Of a stretch of 64,000 nt of DNA, positions 8,991 through 15,311 are shown one piece after another. The stretch's first letter is position 1, and each line of letters opens with the position of its first letter. The translations under genes were made by a program, and so were the position numbers. The DNA is from Streptomyces sp. CB00455 (GTDB taxonomy: Bacteria > Actinomycetota > Actinomycetes > Streptomycetales > Streptomycetaceae): positions 1,612,001-1,676,000 of the forward strand of contig NZ_LIVQ01000001.1 of the NCBI RefSeq assembly GCF_001905445.1, written 5' to 3'. Under the pieces are notes generated by a model. It searched no databases and had not been told where the DNA came from. It saw nothing but the letters and a program-made list of their open reading frames with translations.

Positions 8991-9620
8991 GTGACCTTCG
9001 GATTCGCCCCGCCCTCGACCACGTCCCTGACCACGGCCACGGGTGGCGCCAGCCGCCACGGCCGCCTGCTGGAACCCGCCGCGTGGACGGCGGCGGGCAT
9101 ACCCCTCCTCCGCAACCCGCGCGAAGTCGTCAGCGGGCTGCACTCCCGGCACAGCCCGGTGCCCTCGACCGCGGTCATCGCCGTCCTCGGCCCGGAGGAG
9201 CAGCTCGTGGCGAGCGCCTCCTTCGTGCAACGGTCCGTCTCCGCCGACGGCTGGGAGTACCGCAACGCCCTGCTGTCCCGGCTGCGCCGGGTTCTGCCGC
9301 ACGATCTGCGCCGAAGGACCCCGGTGCGGACGGCGGTACTGCTCTACTGCCGTGAAGGCGACGACCGGTGGACCGAGGAGGACGGCGCCTGGATGTGGGG
9401 GCTGCGGGACGCCTGCACCCTCCACGGGCTGCGGTGCGGCGCGTACATCACGCTGACCCGTCACGGCTGGCAGGTACTGGGCGAAGGGCGGGGCGGCCGA
9501 AGGCCGAACTCGCAGTCGCGGCCCCAGCGACTGGGCGACACCGTGGCGGAGTTCGCCCCGCTGGCCCTGCACGGCGGCAGCGGCGCGGCCCAGGCGCTGC
9601 GCCGGACCGCGGCGCGCTGA
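8991..9620 (+). CDS. Conserved hypothetical protein downstream of RecQ-like gene
   Basis: A 209-residue soluble protein that I do not assign to a family. It reads as a compact alpha/beta fold: STAVIAVLGPEEQLVASASF, then TAVLLYCREGDDRWTEEDGAWMWGLRDAC and GLRCGAYITLTRHGW. The pattern 'strand, then a conserved DDRW, then a helix' is reminiscent of DNA-repair-associated RadC/JAB-like hypotheticals, but no metal-binding motif is visible. GTG at 8991 has a good ribosome site (AGGGAGG, spacing 3-5). The 214 bases between the helicase stop and this start probably hold its own promoter. Function unknown. Confidence 0.75.
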   Translation: MTFGFAPPSTTSLTTATGGASRHGRLLEPAAWTAAGIPLLRNPREVVSGLHSRHSPVPSTAVIAVLGPEEQLVASASFVQRSVSADGWEYRNALLSRLRRVLPHDLRRRTPVRTAVLLYCREGDDRWTEEDGAWMWGLRDACTLHGLRCGAYITLTRHGWQVLGEGRGGRRPNSQSRPQRLGDTVAEFAPLALHGGSGAAQALRRTAAR

Positions 9621-9916
9621 CCCCCGTACCGGCCGCCCTCCCGCACGGCCACACCGGCAGCCACACCGATAGCCACACCGACGGGCGCGACGACGGACCA
9701 ACATCCGGACAGGCGCCCGGAAGCGGCCGGCAGGAACCGGCCGACGGGACCAGGCCGACGAACGGACCGGACGGCCGGGGGGCGGGCCGGTGGGCCTCAC
9801 GCCTGTACACCCATGAGGGGCGTACGGCGGATCGGCCCCCGGCCTTCAGCGGGGCCGGCCCGCGGCCCGCCCCGCCCCTCGACCCGTGCCGGAATGCGGG
9901 ACGCCGGTACGGGACG

Positions 9917-10486
9917 TCAGACGCCCGCGCCCAGCACGGAGTTGGCCTGCTGCGGGTCACCGCACACGATCAGCAGCGCACCGGCGCGCGCGAGCGCCGC
10001 CGGCAGGGTGCCGGCCACGGCGGCGACCGGTCCGCCATTGACGGCGAGGACCACGACGGGACGGCCCGCCGCCCGCTGCGCCTGCGCGGCGTCCGCATAG
10101 AAGACGTCGTCCCCGGCGTCGTGCTGGGCCCAGTACGCGGCCTCGCCGAAGGACAGTTCGTGAGCGGCCCACGGGTGCGGGTCGCCGGTGGTGAGCACCA
10201 GGATGTCGCCGGGCGCGCGCCCGGTGTCGAGCAGCAGGTCCACGGCCTCTTCGGCCGCGTCCAGCGCACCCTCGGCGGAGGCCGGGATCAGCTGGACCTG
10301 CGGTACCGCCGCCGATACGGACGGCGCGGCGGGGGCCGGAGCAAAGGCGGCAGGAGCCGCGGGGGCTGCGGGAACAGGTCCGGGGGCGGCCTGCGGCGCA
10401 CGCTGTGCGGGCGGTGCGGGCAAGGGGCCACCGCCCGCGCGGCTTGCCGCTGCGGGGGAGGGACCGGGGCGTCCGGGCCGGGGCAC
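9917..10486 (-). CDS. Hypothetical Ala/Pro-rich protein, start uncertain
   Basis: A protein of at least 189 residues. The first ~70 are Ala/Pro-rich and disordered; the rest looks folded (ALDAAEEAVDLLLDTG, DILVLTTGDPHPWAAHEL, RPVVVLAVNGGPVAAVAGTLP, ALLIVCGDPQQANSVLGAGV). It is not matched to a family, though it may bind a nucleotide-like ligand (inference only). The only conventional start in frame is the GTG at 10486, which has no ribosome site. Coding-like sequence (TPLTPAIEEPQIHESAQGPR) continues upstream to about 10625 with no ATG, GTG or TTG. A GAGGAG six bases before an ATT codon near 10577-10579 could mark a non-canonical AUU start. A perfect palindrome lies just upstream (10633-10653). 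Confidence 0.65.
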   Translation of the reverse strand: MPRPGRPGPSPAAASRAGGGPLPAPPAQRAPQAAPGPVPAAPAAPAAFAPAPAAPSVSAAVPQVQLIPASAEGALDAAEEAVDLLLDTGRAPGDILVLTTGDPHPWAAHELSFGEAAYWAQHDAGDDVFYADAAQAQRAAGRPVVVLAVNGGPVAAVAGTLPAALARAGALLIVCGDPQQANSVLGAGV

Positions 10487-10632
10487 GGCTACGGGACGCG
10501 GACCAGGTACGGGGCGGGGGGTCTGCGCGGTGCGGCTCGCGGCCGGCGTGACGCGGGGACCCTGGGCACTCTCGTGAATCTGAGGCTCCTCGATGGCGGG
10601 GGTGAGAGGCGTGTCGTGACGGGTATCAAAAC

Positions 10633-10653
10633 ACCGGTACGAAACGTACCGGT
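10633..10653. promoter_or_regulatory. Perfect 21-bp palindrome (operator-like)
   Basis: ACCGGTACG-AAA-CGTACCGGT: two exact 9-base arms around three A residues, between the rnhB stop (10673) and the hypothetical gene on the same strand. The AT-containing spacer and short loop look like a dimeric-repressor operator (TetR-like) rather than a Streptomyces terminator, but a weak terminator for rnhB is not excluded. Confidence 0.55.
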
Positions 10654-10672
10654 CGGTGGCACATGGGTGCGA

Positions 10673-11383
10673 TCAGAAATCGAAGCCGAGTTGGCCTCCG
10701 TTTTCCAGCTCCATCGACTCCTCGCTGCGGCGCGCCTTCTTCAGGTGGCGCCACCGGGGCAGGCCGTCGAGGTATGACCAGGAAAGCCGGTGGTACGGGG
10801 TGGGTCCCCGCTCCTCCAGGGCCGCCCGGTGCACGGGGGAGGGGTATCCGGCGTTGGCGGCGAAGGCGAAGTCCTGGATCCCGTCGACGTGTTGGCCGAT
10901 CTCGGCCATCATCCGGTCACGGCGGACCTTGGCGATGACCGAGGCCGCCGCGACGGCCACGCAGGACTGGTCTCCCTTGATCACCGTACGGACCCGCCAG
11001 GGATCGCCGAGGTAGTCGTGCTTCCCGTCGAGGATCACTGCGTCGGGCCGCACCGGCAGGGCTCCCAGGGCGCGCTGGGCCGCGAGCCTCAGGGCGGCGG
11101 TCATCCCCAGCTCGTCTATCTCCTCCGGGGAGGCGTGCCCGAGACCGTAGGCGGTGACCCAGGTCTCCAGGACGTCGACGAGAACGTCGCGCCGCTTGGG
11201 GGTGAGAAGTTTGGAGTCGGTGAGCCCCGCGGGCGGCCGGCGCAGACCGGTGATGGCCGCGCACACGGTGACGGGACCGGCCCAGGCCCCTCGTCCGACT
11301 TCGTCGACCCCGGCGATGACCTTGGCGCCGGTGGTTGCACGGAGGGAGCGTTCGACGGTGTGGGTGGGTGCTTCGTACGGCAT
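10673..11383 (-). CDS. rnhB: Ribonuclease HII
   Basis: A 236-residue endonuclease that removes RNA from RNA/DNA hybrids and single ribonucleotides in DNA. The hallmark N-terminal motif [15 protein letters not shown] carries the catalytic Asp-Glu pair; further conserved parts are [40 protein letters not shown] and the C-terminal [12 protein letters not shown]. The start [11 protein letters not shown] at 11383 (ATG) gives a normal family length; an upstream GTG would add a Gly/Ala-rich non-homologous stretch. The palindrome at 10633-10653 lies just past its stop. Confidence 0.95.
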   Translation of the reverse strand: MPYEAPTHTVERSLRATTGAKVIAGVDEVGRGAWAGPVTVCAAITGLRRPPAGLTDSKLLTPKRRDVLVDVLETWVTAYGLGHASPEEIDELGMTAALRLAAQRALGALPVRPDAVILDGKHDYLGDPWRVRTVIKGDQSCVAVAAASVIAKVRRDRMMAEIGQHVDGIQDFAFAANAGYPSPVHRAALEERGPTPYHRLSWSYLDGLPRWRHLKKARRSEESMELENGGQLGFDF

Positions 11384-11858
11384 GGCGCGGCCAAGGTTAC
11401 GCCGCCCCGCGCCGCCTGCACACCCCGGCCCGGTCACGGCTCGTCCCGCACCCCGCCGCGAGCCCCCCCATAGCGCCCCCGACGGCGGCTCGCACCCGGG
11501 GCGGCAGGGCCATGACCCGGTCGATCGGCTCGGCGATCTCCGCGGCTCACCATTCGCTTACGCACACCTTCGCGCGGTACATCAGCGCGGCCGGAACGCC
11601 CTCCACGACGAACGCTCCGTGGCATCCGACCGCACGTCACTCCGCCGGGTTCCGGACGGCACCAACCCCCTGATCGGAAACCGCCCGGCTCGTACGGTCC
11701 GGATCCGGCCCCGCCGGGAAACCGCCCCCGCGTGCACATGATCGCACTCGTGAAGGGCAGGGTGCCGCGCGCCCACCCCGCCCTCGACCGCTGCACGGCC
11801 CGCATCCGCGCATCCGGCGAGCGCGCCCCGCGACCATCGGTTTTCAGCCTGGGGGTCG
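11384..11858. other. 475-base intergenic region, possibly with a small ORF
   Basis: This region lies between the divergent-looking start of rnhB and the stop of the ADP-ribosylglycohydrolase gene. The only coding candidate is the short ORF at 11512-11673, described separately. Near 11680-11710 there is an AT-richer patch (TGATCGGAAA, TACGGTCCGGATCC). Nothing else is recognisable. Confidence 0.4.
11512..11673 (+). CDS. Possible small ORF, 53 residues
   Basis: ATG at 11512, preceded by a weak GGCAGGG, starts [20 protein letters not shown]. His/Ser/Thr-rich, no homologue recognised. The first ~30 codons mostly follow the local third-position G/C bias, but later codons do not, and the family is unknown to me. 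It may be non-coding. Confidence 0.25.
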   Translation: MTRSIGSAISAAHHSLTHTFARYISAAGTPSTTNAPWHPTARHSAGFRTAPTP

Positions 11859-12773
11859 CTACCGCGCCGTTTCCGGAAGCCACCCCGGCAGGGTCTCGGT
11901 GCGCGCCAGCCAGGCGGCCGGGAGCACCGCGTCGCCGCGCGCGCCCAGCACGCCGCCGACGATCGCGCAGGTCGTGTCGACGTCCCCGCCCACCTGGGCG
12001 GTGGTCCAGAAGGCCCGCTCGTAGTCGTCCAGCGACCGCGCTGCCGACCACAGGGCGAAGGGCACCGTGTCGTGGGCGCTCGTGCGGCGCCCGCAGCCCA
12101 GGACCGCCGCGACCGTGGTCGCATCGCCGTAGTCCAGCATGTCCCGCGCCCGGCGCACCCCGGCGCCCACCGCGCTGCGCGGCACCAGGGCGATCACCCC
12201 GTCCAGCAGGTCGGCGGCCTTGGGCGGGCCGGCCGGGCCGGCCGCGAGGGCGGCCGCCGCGGCGACGGCCATGGCCCCGCAGACGGCCTCGCGGTGCTGG
12301 TGGGTGGTGTAGGCGGAGATCTCCGCCTGGTGCGTGGCCTGCTCGGGATCGTCGGCGTACCAGGCGCCCAGCGGGGCGATCCGCATGGCGGCGCCGTTGC
12401 CCCACGAGCCCTGCCCGTTGAACAGTTCGGCGGCCAGCGTGCGCCAGTCCTGGCCCTCCCGGACCAGCCGCAGCATCCGGTTCACGGCGGGCCCGTAGCC
12501 TCGGTCGAAGTCGTGGTGGTGGGCGAAGGAGCTCGCCAGCGCGTCCTGGTCGATGCGGCCGTGCTCGGCGAGCACGGCCACCACGGAACAGGCCATCTCG
12601 GTGTCGTCGGTCCACTGCCACGTCTGCGTACCGGAGGGCAGTTCGCGGCGCTTGAGGCGCGGGTAGTTCACGGGGACGAAGTACTGGGAGCCCAGGGCGT
12701 CCCCCAGCGCCAGCCCGCGGAGGCTGGCCAGGGCGCGTGCGTAGCGCCGTTCGGGAGTGGAATCAGGGGTCAT
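11859..12773 (-). CDS. ADP-ribosylglycohydrolase family protein
   Basis: A 304-residue DraG/ARH-like hydrolase that removes ADP-ribose from proteins or small molecules. Metal-ligand motifs are present: the N-terminal GLALGDALGSQ, WTDDTEMA (Thr-Asp-Asp, near residue 52) and the C-terminal VGGDVDTTCAIVGGVLGA, equivalent to the GxDxDT motif that binds Mg/Mn. ATG at 12773 (MTPDSTPER). It sits 11 bases after the stop of the histidine phosphatase gene (12785) on the same strand, so the two are probably co-transcribed. Its substrate cannot be told from sequence; reversal of protein ADP-ribosylation is the family role. Confidence 0.9.
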   Translation of the reverse strand: MTPDSTPERRYARALASLRGLALGDALGSQYFVPVNYPRLKRRELPSGTQTWQWTDDTEMACSVVAVLAEHGRIDQDALASSFAHHHDFDRGYGPAVNRMLRLVREGQDWRTLAAELFNGQGSWGNGAAMRIAPLGAWYADDPEQATHQAEISAYTTHQHREAVCGAMAVAAAAALAAGPAGPPKAADLLDGVIALVPRSAVGAGVRRARDMLDYGDATTVAAVLGCGRRTSAHDTVPFALWSAARSLDDYERAFWTTAQVGGDVDTTCAIVGGVLGARGDAVLPAAWLARTETLPGWLPETAR

Positions 12774-12784
12774 CGCGGGCCACT

Positions 12785-13444
12785 CTAGCCGTCCAGGTCG
12801 TAGGGCTCGGGTGTGGTCCACCGCTCAAACGGGCGGTCGAGCCGGTACCGGCCGTCCGGGCCCAGCACCAGCGCCCGGAATTCACCGTTCCCCGGGTTGG
12901 ACAGGGCCTCGAACTCGGCCACCGACCAGTGGAACCACCGCATGCAGAACAGCCGCATGGTCAGTCCGTGCGTCACCAGCAGCACGTTCTGCGGGTGGTC
13001 CTCGGCCTCGAAGCTGCGGTAGAGGCTCTCCAGGAAGGAGCCGACCCGGTCGTACACGTCGGCTCCCGACTCGCCCTGTGCGAACCGGTAGAAGAAGTGC
13101 CCGTACGCGTCGCGGTAGGCCTTCTGGAGCCGTACGGCGTCCCGTTCCTGCCAGTTGCCCCAGTCCTGCTCGCGCAGTCGCGGCTCCTCGCGCATCCGCA
13201 CCCGCGTGGGGTCCAGCCGCAGCTCGCGGAAGGTCTGCAGGGTCCGGCGGTACGGGGAGACGTACGCACTGATCGTCTCCTCGCCGAACAACTCGCGCAG
13301 CCGTACACCGGCCGCGGCAGCCTGCTCGCGCCCGGTGCGGGTCAGCCGCAGGGCGTGGTCGGGCTCCCGTTCGTACACCGAGTCGTCGGCGTTCCCTTCG
13401 GATTCCCCGTGCCGGACTAGGACGATGCGCCGTGGTCGAACCAT
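12785..13444 (-). CDS. Histidine phosphatase family protein (phosphoglycerate-mutase-like)
   Basis: A 219-residue member of the histidine phosphatase superfamily. The catalytic RHG motif is at the N-terminus (VLVRHGESEGN, residues 9-19), and the second catalytic His is in LLVTHGLTMRLF. VSPYRRTLQTF carries the phosphate-binding Arg. The acid residue of the branch is not obvious. A phosphatase rather than a glycolytic mutase is likely from its small size and context. ATG at 13444. It lies directly upstream of the ADP-ribosylglycohydrolase gene. Confidence 0.88.
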   Translation of the reverse strand: MVRPRRIVLVRHGESEGNADDSVYEREPDHALRLTRTGREQAAAAGVRLRELFGEETISAYVSPYRRTLQTFRELRLDPTRVRMREEPRLREQDWGNWQERDAVRLQKAYRDAYGHFFYRFAQGESGADVYDRVGSFLESLYRSFEAEDHPQNVLLVTHGLTMRLFCMRWFHWSVAEFEALSNPGNGEFRALVLGPDGRYRLDRPFERWTTPEPYDLDG

Positions 13445-13517
13445 CCCACGACCCTATTCGGCCACCGGCGGCCCCGCGGACCGGGCACGCCGGTGGAGCT
13501 GTCCATTCGTCGTACGG

Positions 13518-14123
13518 TCATACCGTCCAGGACGGTTCGAGGTCGACGACGTCACCGGTGAGCGCCTCGACATCGGCCTGGATCTGGGCGCGCAGGGAGA
13601 GCCGTTCCACCCGCTCCTGGCGGTACTTCCCGTGCTCGGCGGCCGCCTGCCACATCGACAGCACCAGGAACTCCCGGCCCGGCGCCTCGCCGAAGAGGCC
13701 GCGGACCATGCCGGGGGAGCCCGCCATGGCCGGGTTCCAGACCTTCTCCTGCATGAGGGCGAAGTGGTCGACCCGGCCCTCCCGGACCCGGGTGTGCGCG
13801 ACCCGGACCACATCGGCGTCGGTGAAGCGCGGCTCGAAACCGGTCTTCACGTCGAAGCGGTGGTCGAAGAGGGTGGCGCGCAGGTCGGTGTAGGTGCCGT
13901 TCTGGGCGGCGGCCAGCCTGTCGTGCGCGCGGGCCATGAAGGAGTCGTAGAAGGAGCGGCTCTCCCAGAAGGTGAAGACATGCGCGACCCCCTGCCGGCC
14001 CCGGCTCCAGCCGCCGCCCTGTCCCCGGAATCCCGGTTCTCCCGGCAGCCCCGCCCATTTTCGCTGCCCGCGCTCGAACCCGCGTCGGTCCGTCACCGTG
14101 CAGCGAATCCACTTGACCAGCAC
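13518..14123 (-). CDS. YdbC-like protein (DUF4937), monooxygenase-fold
   Basis: A 201-residue protein with two related alpha/beta segments: the first with KWIRCTVTD and VFTFWESRSFYDSFM, the second with VVRVAHTRVREGRVDHFA and FLVLSMWQAAAEHGKY. Each resembles a dimeric alpha/beta-barrel unit (ABM/EthD-like), which suggests a two-repeat barrel. In Streptomyces such proteins are annotated YdbC/DUF4937. No catalytic residues are known to me. GTG at 14123 is the only reasonable start. It ends 73 bases upstream of the histidine phosphatase gene, and the N-acetyltransferase gene stops 32 bases before it, so a four-gene unit is plausible. Confidence 0.75.
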   Translation of the reverse strand: MLVKWIRCTVTDRRGFERGQRKWAGLPGEPGFRGQGGGWSRGRQGVAHVFTFWESRSFYDSFMARAHDRLAAAQNGTYTDLRATLFDHRFDVKTGFEPRFTDADVVRVAHTRVREGRVDHFALMQEKVWNPAMAGSPGMVRGLFGEAPGREFLVLSMWQAAAEHGKYRQERVERLSLRAQIQADVEALTGDVVDLEPSWTV

Positions 14124-14155
14124 GGCGCCATCGTACGGTCCCGGCGGGGCGCGGG

Positions 14156-15094
14156 TCAGTCCCCGGCGCGGTGGATCCGTACCAGTTCCGCCGCATCCCG
14201 ATCGGGCAGCCGAAGCCCGAACTCCCCGTCGAGCACCTCCAACAGCTCACGGGGCCCGACGAGCTGCCGATCGACCCGCCCGTCCGGGTGGAGCCGGCTG
14301 AGCTCGCGCCCGACCAGCGTCCGGCGGACGTCCTCGCCCGGGTGCTGGACGATGACGCGCCCGATGAAGGCCGAGCGGGGGTGCGTGGAGCTGTAGTGGT
14401 TGAGCAGGACGTAGTCGACCGGGTGGTAGCGCTGCGGGGAGAACGCGTACAGGTCCCGCCAGGTTCCCCCGCGGAGCAGGCACAGGACGAGGACGCCGTC
14501 CTCCTCCTCACGGACGCGGTATGTCCACTCCCCCTGCCGCACCTCCGGGCCGGGCCGGGCCAGCGGGACCGGTTCGCGAGTTCCCTGGTAGCCGAACCCG
14601 GCGTCGCACAGCCACGGTTGTCCCTCCACCGTGACGACCAGGACGGCATGGGTGACCGGTGTCAGGACGTCCCCCCGGGTGCGGTTGCGGGCGCCGCGCC
14701 CCGAGACCTCGAAACCGAGCCGTTCCAGGGCGGCGGCCAGCAGCGAGTTCTGCTCGTAGCAGTAGCCGCCGCGGCCGGCGTGCACGAGCTTGTCCTCGAG
14801 CGCGTGGACGTCCAGCGCGACGGGGCGGCCGAACAGGACGTCCAGGCTCTCGAAGGTGATCGCACCGGTGTGGGCCCGGTGTACCGCGAACAACGTCTTC
14901 AGATCCGGCCGGAGTTCCCGGCCGCGCGCACCGCCCCTGCCGCTTGCGCCGGGAGCACCCGGACCGCTTGCGCCGGGACCGTCTGGCCGCTCCATCGCGT
15001 CCGGCCCGCCCGGTCCGGACTCGCCCGGTCCAGGCCCGCCCAGTCCGATCCGCTCCAGGTACGCACCGAGATCCAGCTCGTCACCGCTCCACAT
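14156..15094 (-). CDS. Arylamine N-acetyltransferase with low-complexity insertion
   Basis: A 312-residue acetyl-CoA:arylamine N-acetyltransferase. The Cys-His-Asp triad is visible: Cys in GRGGYCYEQNSLL, His in VTHAVLVV and Asp in LCDAGFGYQG. The N-terminal helix (LGAYLERIGL, residues ~8-17) is normally followed at once by the RPDLKTLFAVHRAHTGAITFE region. Here about 38 residues of Gly/Pro/Ala/Ser-rich sequence separate them, encoded by short tandem repeats (14940-14978). ATG at 15094 is preceded by GGGGGAGCC. Longer upstream starts overlap the nrdJ terminator region and are not supported. Most likely xenobiotic acetylation; no rifamycin-type cluster is nearby. Confidence 0.92.
   Translation of the reverse strand: MWSGDELDLGAYLERIGLGGPGPGESGPGGPDAMERPDGPGASGPGAPGASGRGGARGRELRPDLKTLFAVHRAHTGAITFESLDVLFGRPVALDVHALEDKLVHAGRGGYCYEQNSLLAAALERLGFEVSGRGARNRTRGDVLTPVTHAVLVVTVEGQPWLCDAGFGYQGTREPVPLARPGPEVRQGEWTYRVREEEDGVLVLCLLRGGTWRDLYAFSPQRYHPVDYVLLNHYSSTHPRSAFIGRVIVQHPGEDVRRTLVGRELSRLHPDGRVDRQLVGPRELLEVLDGEFGLRLPDRDAAELVRIHRAGD
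14940..14978. repeat. 24-bp-period direct repeat inside the N-acetyltransferase gene
   Basis: CCGCTTGCGCCGGGA occurs at 14940-14954 and again at 14964-14978, 24 bases apart. Related GCCCGGTCCG-type units follow at 15003-15042. Together they encode the Gly/Pro-rich insertion between the first helix and the catalytic domain. Confidence 0.75.
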
Positions 15095-15249
15095 GGCTCC
15101 CCCGTCTCCCACCACGACAGGCCGGCGCGCCACCCGCTCCGGCCCCCACCATGATCGGCCCGGCCGTCCTGTGCTCCAACCGGCTTTCCGCCGTCTCCCC
15201 GTCCGGGCGCCGCGTCCTTGGATCACCGCATGCCCCTGCACGACGACGA

Positions 15250-15280
15250 AGCGGGGACCGGCATGACGCCGGTCCCCGCT
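15250..15280 (-). terminator. Terminator after nrdJ
   Basis: AGCGGGGACCGGC and its exact reverse complement flank a 5-base loop (ATGAC), 32 bases past the nrdJ stop. A 13-bp perfect GC stem without a U-tract is the usual Streptomyces form. Confidence 0.75.
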
Positions 15281-15311
15281 CCCTCGGCTACTCAGCCGCC
15301 GTGCTCAGCCG

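Noticed and set aside
8813..9355. + strand ORF starting MNGIPANS with an AAGGAT upstream
   Set aside because: It overlaps the 8991-9620 gene in another frame, and its translation is Arg/Pro-rich and without conserved-looking segments. The 8991 GTG has a better ribosome site.
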